NCBI RefSeq assembly: GCF_015350975.1
Contig: NZ_JADKRX010000004.1
Coordinates: 349,467 to 413,466 of the forward strand
Direction of reading: 5' to 3'
Length of the DNA stretch: 64,000 nt
From: Curtobacterium sp. VKM Ac-1395
GTDB lineage: Bacteria > Actinomycetota > Actinomycetes > Actinomycetales > Microbacteriaceae
How positions within the stretch are numbered: the stretch's first letter is position 1; every line of letters starts with the position of its first letter. The position numbers were made by a program, and so were the translations under genes. Positions 50,414 through 59,978 of the stretch are shown here, in pieces. Under the pieces are notes generated by a model. It saw only the letters and a list, made by a program, of their open reading frames with translations, searched no databases and was not told where the DNA came from.

Positions 50414-51418
50414 TCAGCGGACGGTGGACTGCCGCACGACGAGCTCCGGCGTGAACTCGACCTGTTCGAGCTCGACGTCCTGCCCCTGGTCGACCTGCCG
50501 CACCAGCAGCTCGATCGCCCGGCGGCCCAGGTCCTGCGCCGGCTGCCGGACCGAGGTCAGGGGCACGACGGCGGCCTCGGCGAACGCGATGTCGTCGTAG
50601 CCGACGATGGCGATCTCGTCCGGCACGGCGACGGAGCCGCGCATGACGAAGGCCTGCTCGAGCCCCACGGCGACCAGGTCGTTCGCCGCGAAGACGGCGT
50701 CGGGGCGCTCGGACGCGGGTCGGCGCTGGAGCTCCTCGCCGACACGGCGGCCCTCGAGCACGGACAGGGACGTCGTCGGCAGCACCTCGAGGGACGCGCC
50801 CGCGGCGGTGGTCGCCGCGAGGGCTCCCGCGTGCCGGTCGACGACCTGCCGGATGCCGAACGGGCCACCGACGTACGCGATCCGGCGTCGACCGATCGCG
50901 AGCAGGTGTTCGACCGCGATCCGACCGCCTGCGACGTCGTCGACGGACACGGAGGCGAACGACGCGTCGTCGGCCCGGCGGTCGACGAGCACGACGACGG
51001 TGCCCTGGTCGCGGAGCCGTGCGAGCCGGGACAGGTCGTCGCCCGCGGGGGAGATGAGCAGCCCGGCGACGCGGCGTTCCTCGAACAGGTCGACGTAGGT
51101 GCGTTCGCGATCGGTGGACTCGTCCGAGTTGCCGATGAGGACGGCGAGGCCCTTCGACAGCGCGGCGTCCTCGGCGCCGCGGGCGACGTCGGTGAAGAAC
51201 GGGTTGCCACCGTCGAGCACGATGAGCCCGACCGTGGAGCTCCGCCCGGCGCGGAGCTGTCGGGCGGAGTCGTTCCGCACGAAGCCGAGTTCGGCGATGG
51301 CGTTCTGCACCCGGAGGACGGTGCCGGGGGCGACCTTCTCGGGACGGTTCAGCACGTTCGACACCGTGCCGAGGGACACACCGGCGAGTGCTGCGACCTC
51401 CCGAACACTCACCGTCAT
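50414..51418 (-). CDS. LacI-family transcriptional regulator
   Basis: 334 residues. Helix-turn-helix VREVAALAGVSLGTVSNVLN at about 4-23, hinge NDSARQLRAGRSS, effector domain with IVGYDDIAFAEAAVVPLTSVRQP. ATG 51418. Clearly a paralogue of the following lacI (both share VSNVLN recognition helices, so their operators may be alike). Only 73 bp separate the two genes, so they could be one transcript. The target is not known. Confidence 0.88.
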   Translation of the reverse strand: MTVSVREVAALAGVSLGTVSNVLNRPEKVAPGTVLRVQNAIAELGFVRNDSARQLRAGRSSTVGLIVLDGGNPFFTDVARGAEDAALSKGLAVLIGNSDESTDRERTYVDLFEERRVAGLLISPAGDDLSRLARLRDQGTVVVLVDRRADDASFASVSVDDVAGGRIAVEHLLAIGRRRIAYVGGPFGIRQVVDRHAGALAATTAAGASLEVLPTTSLSVLEGRRVGEELQRRPASERPDAVFAANDLVAVGLEQAFVMRGSVAVPDEIAIVGYDDIAFAEAAVVPLTSVRQPAQDLGRRAIELLVRQVDQGQDVELEQVEFTPELVVRQSTVR

Positions 51419-51454
51419 GCGGTCATCCTGGCAGTTGGCGGGTCCAGCGGGTCG

Positions 51455-51961
51455 TCAGTCGGTCCGCAGGGTGTCGTTCGTGTCGGCCGCGACCGGCTCC
51501 TTCGTGGTCCACCCGTACCAGCGGCCGTCGACCTCGGCGGTGGCGCGGCCGTCGCCGCACGTGAGCAGCCCGGTCGTGGGCAGGCTGTCGGGCAGGAACC
51601 CGGCGGACATCGCGGGGCCGCCGTGGGGCCCGTCGAGGGGCGTGCAGGCCGCGGTGTCGACGCCCGAGGCGGAGTCGAAGGCGATGACGTACCCGGGCTC
51701 CTCGGTGTCGAGCCGGACGTCGATGTCCGTCGCGTCCTCGGGGACCCAGGCCGGCATGAACCAGGCGAGGTCCTCCGAGTCCGCCTTCGACGGGGCGTCG
51801 GAGTACGTGTCGTAGTGCTGCTGCTGTTCCTTCTGGTACGGCTCCAGCAGGCTGCACCCGGTGAGGGTGGCGACGATGAGGCCCATCCCGAGGACGGCGA
51901 GCCCGGAGGTCAGGGCGGAGCGCTCGGAACGGGTGGTGGCGGAGGATGCGTTCGTGGTCAT
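51455..51961 (-). CDS. Uncharacterised lipoprotein
   Basis: 168 residues. A basic, Ser/Thr-rich N-terminus is followed by a hydrophobic helix (LAVLGMGLIVATLTGC) with a lipobox LTGC, Cys near residue 36. The exported part (about 130 residues) has acidic stretches and the motif WFMPAWVPEDATDIDVRLDT, plus two cysteines (AACTPL, LTCGDG) that may pair. I recognise the general type from actinobacterial genomes but not a function. ATG 51961. Confidence 0.78.
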   Translation of the reverse strand: MTTNASSATTRSERSALTSGLAVLGMGLIVATLTGCSLLEPYQKEQQQHYDTYSDAPSKADSEDLAWFMPAWVPEDATDIDVRLDTEEPGYVIAFDSASGVDTAACTPLDGPHGGPAMSAGFLPDSLPTTGLLTCGDGRATAEVDGRWYGWTTKEPVAADTNDTLRTD

Positions 51962-52071
51962 GAGACCATCCTCGAACCGACATGCGACCGGTGGAATGCG
52001 GTCCTCACCCGCTTCGGGGTGGGGTTGTCCCCCCGGTCGGCGGTCCGGTCCCGCTCCGGTGGCGGGACGGT

Positions 52072-52107
52072 CCCACCGGACTGGAGGCGCGCCTCCAGTC
52101 CGGTGGG
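52072..52107. terminator. Perfect 36-bp palindrome
   Basis: CCCACCGGACTGGAGGCG and its exact complement without loop, immediately after the stop of the secreted DUF4832-type gene (52114, minus strand) and before the lipoprotein gene upstream region. Shares CCACCGGAC and GGAGGC elements with the hairpin at 23331. Confidence 0.7.
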
Positions 52108-52113
52108 GTCCGC

Positions 52114-53553
52114 TCAGTGACCGACGGTGACGGTCTGGTCGAGCTGGTTCCGACCCGTCTTCGCGTCCCAGGTGCCGACGTTCGCGGTCTGGACCGCGAA
52201 GTCCGGGTTGCCGGCGGTGCTGCGCTCGGCTGCCGGCATGGCCAACGCGAGGGACCAGGTGCCCTTCGGCAGGCCGCGGAGCGGTGCCGAGACGGTGACC
52301 GTCGTGCCGGGCTGCCAGGAGCGGACGTCCGTGCGCACCGGCACGGAGACGGTCCGCTTGCCGTTGGTCAGGACGACCTGCACCGGGCGGGCGTTGTACG
52401 GCGCGGCCCAGCCGTCGTTGCGGACGGAGACCGAGACGGACGGCGTGCGGCCGGTGGTGACCGTGCTCTTCGTCATGGTGAAGCGGTAGCCCAGACGCTT
52501 GGCGGTCTCGGTCATCCCTGCGTCACCCCACGTGGCGAGCACGTCCTGGTTGTAGTCCAGGTTGAGGTAGCTGTAGTGGTACTTCGCCATCTCGGCGGAA
52601 GCGGACGGGAACTCGGACCGCGGCGGGTTCACCGTGCAGGTCTCGCCGCCGACGGGCACGTACCGCGAGTCCGCTGCCAGGTAGTCCTGGTCGAGCGAGA
52701 GCGGGTCGGACAGGAACGTGCCGAAGTCGTCGGGGGACGCAAGGAAGCAGTCGTTGTGGTGGCCGACGCGCGACTTGGCCGAGCCGTCGTGTGCCTGGGC
52801 CGGCGTGAGTGCACCGGCTGTGCCGGACGGCAGACCGAGCGCTGCCTGCTTCGTGGCCATGGTGCGGACCTGCACCGAGCGGCTCCCCGGCAGTGCGGCG
52901 AGTTCGGCCCGCAGCACCTGACGGCGTGCAGCCTGGTCGGCCTCGGTCAGGACGCCGGGGTTCGACGGGTCGCTGGCGAAGTGGTCGGTGTAGTAGCCCT
53001 CGCCCCAGAGGCCGATGAAGCCCTCCTGCAGGGTCGGGATGACGTCGGCGTTGCGGCGGAGGAGCGGCGTGAGCTGCTTGATGTGCCCGAGGACGGTCGG
53101 CAGGTCGGCGTCGCCGTACGGTGCCGTGTACGGGTAGTCGCCGCCCTGGACGTAGGCGAAGCGGGTGATGACCCCGACGCCGGCCTGGCGTGCGGTGTCG
53201 TAGTCCCGCTGCACGAGCTTCAGCCACGCCGGGTCGAGCCGGGCCTGGTCGACGAACTTCTCCATGTAGAACACCCGGACGATCTGCGTGACGCCGTCGG
53301 CGCGGTACGAGCGCAGCGTCGCGAGGTCGAGCGGCGTGTAGCCGGTGCCGTCGGCGCGGTAGTGCGTCGCCGTGGTGTGGTCGAAGCCACGCTCCGGGTT
53401 CGGGATCACGGCGTTGCTCGCCGTGTAGGAGACCGTCGACGAGTGCGACGGTGCGCGGTGCGTCGCGGTCGCCGCGGAGGCGGCGGTCGGGACGGCGAGT
53501 GTCAGAGCGGCAGCGGCTGCGACAGCCCCCGCGACGATGCGGTGGTGGAGCAT
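52114..53553 (-). CDS. Secreted protein with DUF4874/DUF4832-type domains
   Basis: 479 residues. Sec signal peptide (MLHHRIVAGAVAAAAALTLAVPTAASAA, cleavage after ASA) and no lipobox, so it is released. The N-terminal half, beginning NAVIPNPERGFDHTTATHY, looks like the barrel-like DUF4874 domain (LYGLWGEGYY-like block FIGLWGEGYYTDH). The C-terminal third is a DUF4832 beta domain (VSVSVRNDGWAAPYNARPVQVVL). These domains occur together in secreted proteins of unknown, possibly carbohydrate-related, function. ATG 53553 has AGGGAC upstream; the longer frame to 53592 adds no signal features. Confidence 0.8.
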   Translation of the reverse strand: MLHHRIVAGAVAAAAALTLAVPTAASAATATHRAPSHSSTVSYTASNAVIPNPERGFDHTTATHYRADGTGYTPLDLATLRSYRADGVTQIVRVFYMEKFVDQARLDPAWLKLVQRDYDTARQAGVGVITRFAYVQGGDYPYTAPYGDADLPTVLGHIKQLTPLLRRNADVIPTLQEGFIGLWGEGYYTDHFASDPSNPGVLTEADQAARRQVLRAELAALPGSRSVQVRTMATKQAALGLPSGTAGALTPAQAHDGSAKSRVGHHNDCFLASPDDFGTFLSDPLSLDQDYLAADSRYVPVGGETCTVNPPRSEFPSASAEMAKYHYSYLNLDYNQDVLATWGDAGMTETAKRLGYRFTMTKSTVTTGRTPSVSVSVRNDGWAAPYNARPVQVVLTNGKRTVSVPVRTDVRSWQPGTTVTVSAPLRGLPKGTWSLALAMPAAERSTAGNPDFAVQTANVGTWDAKTGRNQLDQTVTVGH

Positions 53554-53684
53554 GGAGGAGTCCCTCTCTCGGCCACGCGTGGACCTGGACACCGCGACCC
53601 CTGATCGCGGCGGTCCTGCGTGATTCTGGTGTGAAGGTACGTCAACCGATCAGAAGTGCGCAAGGGCAGTGCGCAGACCAGTCA

Positions 53685-54683
<999 letters not shown>

Positions 54684-54711
54684 CCGACCACGCTAGCGGC
54701 TGCCGTCGGGC

Positions 54712-54751
54712 GCGGGCTGGCGTCGGGCACCGCGGGCTGGCGTCGGGCACC
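54712..54751. repeat. 20-bp tandem duplication
   Basis: GCGGGCTGGCGTCGGGCACC twice without gap, in the 86-bp divergent gap between ltaE and the metallophosphoesterase gene. It may carry or duplicate a promoter element; no operator is recognised. Confidence 0.85.
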
Positions 54752-54769
54752 GGGGTTAGCGTTGGCGCC

Positions 54770-55684
54770 ATGCAGCCACCCGTTCTCGGAACCCTCCGCA
54801 TCCTGCACCTGTCCGACACCCACCTGACGGGCGACGGCGCCCTCCACCAGGGCACGGTCGACACCACCGCGGCCCTCGAGACCCTGCTGCACCGGCTCGA
54901 CGTGGTCGAGGGCGTCGGGCTCGTCGTCGTCTCGGGCGACCTGTCCGAGGACGGTTCACCGGCGTCGTACCAGGCGCTGCGTGACCGGGTGGGGGACTGG
55001 GCCACGCGCCACGGTGCCGCGCTCGTGGTCGTGCCCGGCAACCACGACCAGCGCGAGGGCTTCCGGCAGGTGCTCGCGAACGGGCACGTCCTGGGCGAGG
55101 GCGGCACCCCGCTCATGCACACGCTCGAGTACCAGCCGCCGACGATGCCGGTCCGCGGACAGTCGGTCGTCGCCGGCCGTCGGGTCGTCACCGTCGACAC
55201 CAGCGTGCCGGGCGCCGGGTACGGGGCGGTCAGCGCCGAGTCGCTCGACCACCTCAGCGCGGCGCTCGCCGGGGACCCCGCGCCGCACGGGTCCGTCGTC
55301 GTGCTGCACCACCCGCCGCTGCCGGCCCCGACCGCCCTGCACGCTACCCTGCGGCTGCAGAACCCCGGGGACCTGGCCGACGCGGTGCGGGGGAGCGACG
55401 TGCGGGTCGTCCTCGCCGGTCACTACCACCACCACTCCGCGGGCTCGGTCGGTGGCGTGCCGGTGCTCGTCGCGCCCGGCGTCGCGAACGACACCGACGT
55501 CATCGGTCCGTACGGCGAGGAGTCGGCCTACGTCGGCACCGGAGCGCTCGTCGTGGACCTCGCCGAGGACGGCACACTCTGGTCGACGCCGGTGCGGGTG
55601 CCGGTGCCGGCGTCGGACACGATCGCGGTGCACCACGACGCGGCCTCGGTGGCGCGGATCATCGACGTGGCCGGGGCGCGCTGA
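54770..55684 (+). CDS. Metallophosphoesterase (CpdA/Icc-like)
   Basis: 304-residue calcineurin-like phosphoesterase, cytoplasmic. Five metal-binding motifs are in order: LSDTHL, SGDLSEDG, GNHDQR, VVLHHPPL and AGHYHHHSAG. This arrangement is that of cyclic-nucleotide phosphodiesterases of the CpdA class and of related phosphodiesterases acting on glycerophosphodiesters. ATG 54770 is the start; the ribosome site is weak. No functional partner is adjacent. Confidence 0.9.
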   Translation: MQPPVLGTLRILHLSDTHLTGDGALHQGTVDTTAALETLLHRLDVVEGVGLVVVSGDLSEDGSPASYQALRDRVGDWATRHGAALVVVPGNHDQREGFRQVLANGHVLGEGGTPLMHTLEYQPPTMPVRGQSVVAGRRVVTVDTSVPGAGYGAVSAESLDHLSAALAGDPAPHGSVVVLHHPPLPAPTALHATLRLQNPGDLADAVRGSDVRVVLAGHYHHHSAGSVGGVPVLVAPGVANDTDVIGPYGEESAYVGTGALVVDLAEDGTLWSTPVRVPVPASDTIAVHHDAASVARIIDVAGAR

Positions 55685-55833
55685 CCCGCGTCGGCCGCGG
55701 GCGGTCGACGCACGCCGGACCGACGCTGCGGGTCCTCGACGGACGTACGGCGCGCCCGTGAGGACCCCGGGCGTCCGGGACGACGGCCCGGTTCTCGTGT
55801 AAGCCGGAGCGCAAGGAAACGAAGGAGTGCCCC

Positions 55834-56865
55834 ATGCGACACGGCAACGCTGTGCAGTACGACCGGTACGGCGACTTCGACGTCGTCCAGCTCGTCGACA
55901 TCGAACGACCGAAGCCAGGACCCGACGAGGTCGTCGTCGAGGTCTCGGTCGCCGGTCTGAACCACATCGAGCGGTTCCTCCGCGAAGGCAAGCTCAAGGA
56001 GTTCGTCGACCTCGACTTCCCGGCCCGCCAGGGCGTGGACTTCGCCGGCGTCGTGGTGGCCCGCGGGTCCGAGGTCCGCGACCTGCACGTCAACGACGAG
56101 GTGATGGGCCACGCGCCCCACGGCGGGTCACACGCGACCTGGGTGACCGTCCCGCGGGGTGCCGTGGTGAAGAAGCCCTCGACCATGACGTTCGAGGTCG
56201 CCGGCAGCCTGTACCTGGCCGGGTGCACGGCGCTCTCCATCGTCCGGTCGCTCAAGCTCGGCCCGGACGACACCGTCGTGATCAGCGCGGCCGCCGGCGG
56301 CGTCGGGCACATCGAGTGCCAGCTCGCCAAGGAGACCGGTGCGACGGTCATCGGCCTCGGCAGCCCGCGCAACCACGACGCCCTCCGGCAGATCGGCGTC
56401 CTCCCGGTGTCCTACGGCGAGGGTGAGCTCGACCGCATCCGCGAGATCGCCGACGGTCGCCCGGTCACGGCGTTCATCGACAACCGGGAGCACAACGAGA
56501 ACGTCGCCCTCGCGGCGGACCTCGGCGTCAGCGACAAGCGGTTCGTCACGAGCGAGCAGCGCCGCGACCTGGAGATCCGGTTCCTCCGGGCACCCGGTGA
56601 CGACCAGGAGGCGGCGGAGATGCTGACCCGGCTCGGCGACCTCGTGCAGCGGCACAAGGTGCAGTTCATCATCTCCGGGTACTACCCGTTCGAGTACATC
56701 GTCGACGCGTACGAGGACCTGGCCGAGATGCACTCCCGTGGCAAGGTCGTCGTCGGCATGCAGCCGGTGGAGACCGGGTCGCGCCTGCACTGGTACAAGT
56801 CCGAGAAGTCCCGCGACCTGCACGACCCCGTCTCGCGTGCCGTGCCGCACCCCGAGGCGTCCTAG
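55834..56865 (+). CDS. MDR-family quinone oxidoreductase-like dehydrogenase
   Basis: 343-residue medium-chain reductase without the zinc-binding cysteines of alcohol dehydrogenases. N-terminal GroES-like domain (VEVSVAGLNHIERFLREGKLKEF, PARQGVDFAGVVVARG) and a Rossmann domain with AAAGGVGHIECQLAKETGATVIGL, which binds NADPH. Likely reduces quinones or activated alkenes, using NADPH. ATG 55834 follows GAAGGAG. A short hairpin-like repeat (GGGTCCTC/GAGGACCC) precedes it. It ends 28 bp from the converging ABC permease gene. Confidence 0.9.
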   Translation: MRHGNAVQYDRYGDFDVVQLVDIERPKPGPDEVVVEVSVAGLNHIERFLREGKLKEFVDLDFPARQGVDFAGVVVARGSEVRDLHVNDEVMGHAPHGGSHATWVTVPRGAVVKKPSTMTFEVAGSLYLAGCTALSIVRSLKLGPDDTVVISAAAGGVGHIECQLAKETGATVIGLGSPRNHDALRQIGVLPVSYGEGELDRIREIADGRPVTAFIDNREHNENVALAADLGVSDKRFVTSEQRRDLEIRFLRAPGDDQEAAEMLTRLGDLVQRHKVQFIISGYYPFEYIVDAYEDLAEMHSRGKVVVGMQPVETGSRLHWYKSEKSRDLHDPVSRAVPHPEAS

Positions 56866-56892
56866 GGCCGGCGCCAGCGCCGCGAGGGCGTC

Positions 56893-57768
56893 CTAGCTGA
56901 GGACGTCCTTCGTGGCGAAGCGCCCGTAGGCCAGGGTGCCGAAGACCGCCACGTAGCCGAGCTGCAGCAGTGCGTTGCTGCCGAACGAGTCGAACGCGAT
57001 CGGGTCCCGCAGCAGGTCGCCGAACCCGAGCCACTGGTGCGAGAACAGGAACGGGTGCAGCCAGTCGAGCTGCGGGAGCTGGTCGAGGACCTGGGACGCC
57101 CCGGCCAGCACCACGGTCGACGCCATCGCACCCACCGGCACGTTCGTCAGCGACGACGCGAAGAGCCCGATCGCGGACAGCCCGAGCATCGACAGCGTGA
57201 CGTAGAGCGCCAGCAGGAGGGCCCGGCCGGCGTAGGACCAGCCGTCGACCTGCGTGCCCGAGAGCAGCGTGACCGGTCCGATCGGGAACAGCGCCGCACC
57301 GATCGCGGCACCGACGAGCACGATGACCAGCGTCGCCGCCAGGCAGAAGGCGACCGCGCCGACGTACTTCACGAGGATGAACCGCAGGCGCCCGGTGGGA
57401 GCGACGAGCAGGTAGCGGATGGTGCCGTGGCTTGCCTCACCCGCGACGGTGTCGCCGGCCACCACCCCGACGGTGAGCGGCAGGAACAGCGGGATCGACA
57501 CGGTGAGCGCCGTGAACGACACGAACAGCCCGTTGTTCGTGATGTCGCCGAGGAACGCCGGGCCGCCGGAGTCCCCGCCGGTGGTCAGGCGGACTGCCAC
57601 GGCGATGAGGATCGGCACGAGTGCGAGTGCCCCGAGCATCGCCCAGGTGCGGCGACGACGGAACACGAGGGCGAGCTCGGAGCCGAGCAGCGCGAACGGA
57701 CGGGTTCGGCGGGGCTCCTGCTCGACGGCGGGCGCGGTCGGTGCGACGGCCGCGTCAGGCTGCGACAT
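56893..57768 (-). CDS. ABC-2 type transporter permease
   Basis: 291-residue permease with six helices: TWAMLGALALVPILIAVAV, then GLFVSFTALTVSIPLFLPLTVGVVAG, and four more. The motif GEASHGTIRYLLVAPTGRLRFILVKYVGAV is that of ABC2_membrane_2-type exporters. ATG 57768 lies inside the end of the ATPase gene (14-base overlap), so the two are translationally coupled. Third gene of a unit with a LolA-like secreted protein and an ATPase. The substrate is unknown. Confidence 0.9.
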   Translation of the reverse strand: MSQPDAAVAPTAPAVEQEPRRTRPFALLGSELALVFRRRRTWAMLGALALVPILIAVAVRLTTGGDSGGPAFLGDITNNGLFVSFTALTVSIPLFLPLTVGVVAGDTVAGEASHGTIRYLLVAPTGRLRFILVKYVGAVAFCLAATLVIVLVGAAIGAALFPIGPVTLLSGTQVDGWSYAGRALLLALYVTLSMLGLSAIGLFASSLTNVPVGAMASTVVLAGASQVLDQLPQLDWLHPFLFSHQWLGFGDLLRDPIAFDSFGSNALLQLGYVAVFGTLAYGRFATKDVLS

Positions 57769-58753
57769 CGAATCCCTCTCCGGTCAGGGCGACGAACAGG
57801 TCCTCGAGCGTGCCGCCACCGACGGCCAGTCCGCGGATCCGGACGTCGGCCCGGACGAGCTCGGCGGCGATGGTCTCGGGGAGGACCTCGGCGGGCAGGT
57901 CCGCCACCAGGACGTCCGCCCCGCCGTCGTGGCGTGGCGCGAGCCCGAGGCGCAGCAGCACGGTGCTCGCCTGGCCGAGGTCGGGCGTGCGGACCGTCAC
58001 CGTGCGCGCACCCGCGGAGCGCAGGTCGTCGAGCGTGCCCTGCGCGACGATCCTGCCGGTGCGCATGACCGCGGCGTGCGTGCAGACCTGTTCGATCTCG
58101 GCGAGCAGGTGGCTCGACACGAAGACCGTGGTGCCGTCGTCGGCGAGGGAGCGGATGAGGTTGCGGACCTCCCGCGTGCCCTGGGGGTCCAGGCCGTTCG
58201 TCGGCTCGTCGAGCACCAGGAGCTCGCGCGGGGTGAGCAGCGCGTTCGCCAGGCCCAGGCGCTGCTTCATGCCGAGCGAGTAGGCGTGCGCCTTCTTGTC
58301 CGCGGCGTGCGAGAGCCCGACGCGGTCGAGCGCGTGTGCGACGCGGTCCTTCCGGGTGCGGGAGTCCGTGGTCGGGTCGGCGGCGTCGAACCGGGAGAGG
58401 TTCGCGCGGCCGGACAGGTACGGGTAGAACGCCGGCCCCTCGACCAGCGCACCGACCTTCGGCAGCACCCGGTGGAGTCCGGCGGGCATCGACTCGCCGA
58501 GCACCTCGATCGAGCCGCTCGTGGCCGAGGACAGCCCGAGGAGCATCCGGATGGTGGTCGTCTTGCCGGAGCCGTTCGGCCCGAGGAAGCCGAAGACCGC
58601 CCCGCGCGGGACCACGAGGTCGATCCCGTCGACGGCGCGCTGCTTGCGGAAGACCTTCGCCAGGCCCGTGGTGCGGATCGCGAGGTCGGTGCCGGACGCC
58701 GGGGTGGCGGCGTCCGGCGTCACCGGACTCTCAGTGTTGTCGGTCGTGCTCAC
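57755..58753 (-). CDS. ABC transporter ATP-binding protein
   Basis: 332-residue ATPase of the exporter. Walker A GPNGSGKTTTIRM near residue 58, LGMKQRLGLANALL in place of the classical LSGGQ signature (usual for this BcrA-like group), Walker B LLVLDEPTNGLDPQG, switch VSSHLLAEIEQV. An N-terminal Pro/Thr-rich extension of about 25 residues is atypical. GTG 58753 overlaps the stop of the LolA-like gene (GTGA). BcrA-like exporters often protect against peptide antibiotics. Confidence 0.93.
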   Translation of the reverse strand: MSTTDNTESPVTPDAATPASGTDLAIRTTGLAKVFRKQRAVDGIDLVVPRGAVFGFLGPNGSGKTTTIRMLLGLSSATSGSIEVLGESMPAGLHRVLPKVGALVEGPAFYPYLSGRANLSRFDAADPTTDSRTRKDRVAHALDRVGLSHAADKKAHAYSLGMKQRLGLANALLTPRELLVLDEPTNGLDPQGTREVRNLIRSLADDGTTVFVSSHLLAEIEQVCTHAAVMRTGRIVAQGTLDDLRSAGARTVTVRTPDLGQASTVLLRLGLAPRHDGGADVLVADLPAEVLPETIAAELVRADVRIRGLAVGGGTLEDLFVALTGEGFDVAA

Positions 58754-59817
58754 TTCGCGGCGGCGACCAGGCTCGACACGGGCACGGCGCCCGCGAGCAC
58801 GCGGCCGTCGTCGGTCAGGTAGACGGACACGAGCGAGGTCTGGATGGCGCGGCCGCCGTCCACGGCCCGCGTGAGCTGGCCGATAAGGCCCTGGGCGTCC
58901 GCTCCGAGCGCACCCTGGTCAGCGGTGCCGGCCGGGAGTTCGGCGATCGTCGACCAACCGCTGCCCGTGAGGGTCGGGGCGTCGTCTGTGCCGTGGGCAC
59001 CGCGGTGCGACCCGGCGTGGTCCGCTGCGTCGGAGAGGTCCTTCGTGGTGACCTTCGCCCCGGACGGCGGGGTGAAGTCGAAGAGCCGGGCGGCCGGTGC
59101 GCCGTAGTCGAGGCTCGTGAAGCCGACCTGGACCGCGGGCTCGGACTGGCCGTCGGCCTGGACGGCGGCACGGAGCGGGAGCCCGGTCTGCTTGTCGACG
59201 GCCAGCTCGACGCTGCCCACGAGGGTGTCGGAGGACTTCGGCGTGAGGACGAGCTGCCAGGCGTCGTGGCCGGCCACCGAGGTCGTGGTGGGCTTCGAGA
59301 CGGTGGTGCTCGGGCGGATCGCGGCGATCGCCTGCTTCGCGAGGTCTGCCGGGGTCATGGTGCCGTCGCGGAACGACTCCCTGACGTGGTCCGGCAGCGT
59401 GACGTGGGTGGCTTCCCGGGCCTTCGAGTCCCAGGTCCAGACGTCGGAGCCGTTGCGGACGAGGTCCTGCTCGGCGAGCTGTTGCGTGACCTGCACGCGC
59501 TGCTTCGTCGCGCCGTCGACGTACACGCGGGCGGTGTGCGAGGACGTCAGGAGGGAGAGGGCGTCCGAGGCATTGCCCTCGAGCGAGGACCCACCCGAGC
59601 CAGCGGGGAGTTCCGGCAGGCCGAGGTCGCTCGTCTGCGAGAGCTTGCCGGAGTACTGGGCGTCGGAGGACTTCGCGACGCTGGCGATGACGTCGGCGGC
59701 GGTCGGGTCCGTCCCGGCGATCGGGTCGTTCGCGGCGCTCGCGAGCGTCGGGGCGGCGATGGCGCCGGCGACGACGACCGGTGCGATGACGGCGGGCAGC
59801 CAGGCGGACTTCTTCAT
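58750..59817 (-). CDS. LolA-like secreted protein
   Basis: 355 residues. Sec signal peptide (MKKSAWLPAVIAPVVVAGAIAAPTLASAA, cleavage after ASA) followed by a beta-rich domain of the LolA/LppX or RseB-like fold: TAADVIASVAKSSDAQYSGKLSQTSDL, WTWDSKAREATHVTLP, LAVDKQTGLPLRAAVQ, and VGFTSLDYGAPAARLFDFTPPSGAKV. In actinobacteria such proteins are often followed by an ABC-2 ATPase and permease, as here (GTGA overlap), suggesting they act together on a lipid or envelope signal. ATG 59817 has GAGGAG upstream. Confidence 0.85.
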   Translation of the reverse strand: MKKSAWLPAVIAPVVVAGAIAAPTLASAANDPIAGTDPTAADVIASVAKSSDAQYSGKLSQTSDLGLPELPAGSGGSSLEGNASDALSLLTSSHTARVYVDGATKQRVQVTQQLAEQDLVRNGSDVWTWDSKAREATHVTLPDHVRESFRDGTMTPADLAKQAIAAIRPSTTVSKPTTTSVAGHDAWQLVLTPKSSDTLVGSVELAVDKQTGLPLRAAVQADGQSEPAVQVGFTSLDYGAPAARLFDFTPPSGAKVTTKDLSDAADHAGSHRGAHGTDDAPTLTGSGWSTIAELPAGTADQGALGADAQGLIGQLTRAVDGGRAIQTSLVSVYLTDDGRVLAGAVPVSSLVAAAK

Positions 59818-59978
59818 CGTCCATCTCCTCGGATGGTGGAGCCCCTCGCCAGGGGGCGCGGGATCAGCAGCACACTAGGTCGGGCAACCGACAGTGGGCT
59901 GTGTCCTCGGGGGGTCGTCGGCGCTTCGTAGACTCGTGGCCTGGCCGGGCGACGGTCGGTGGCGGCGAGGGAGACGGC

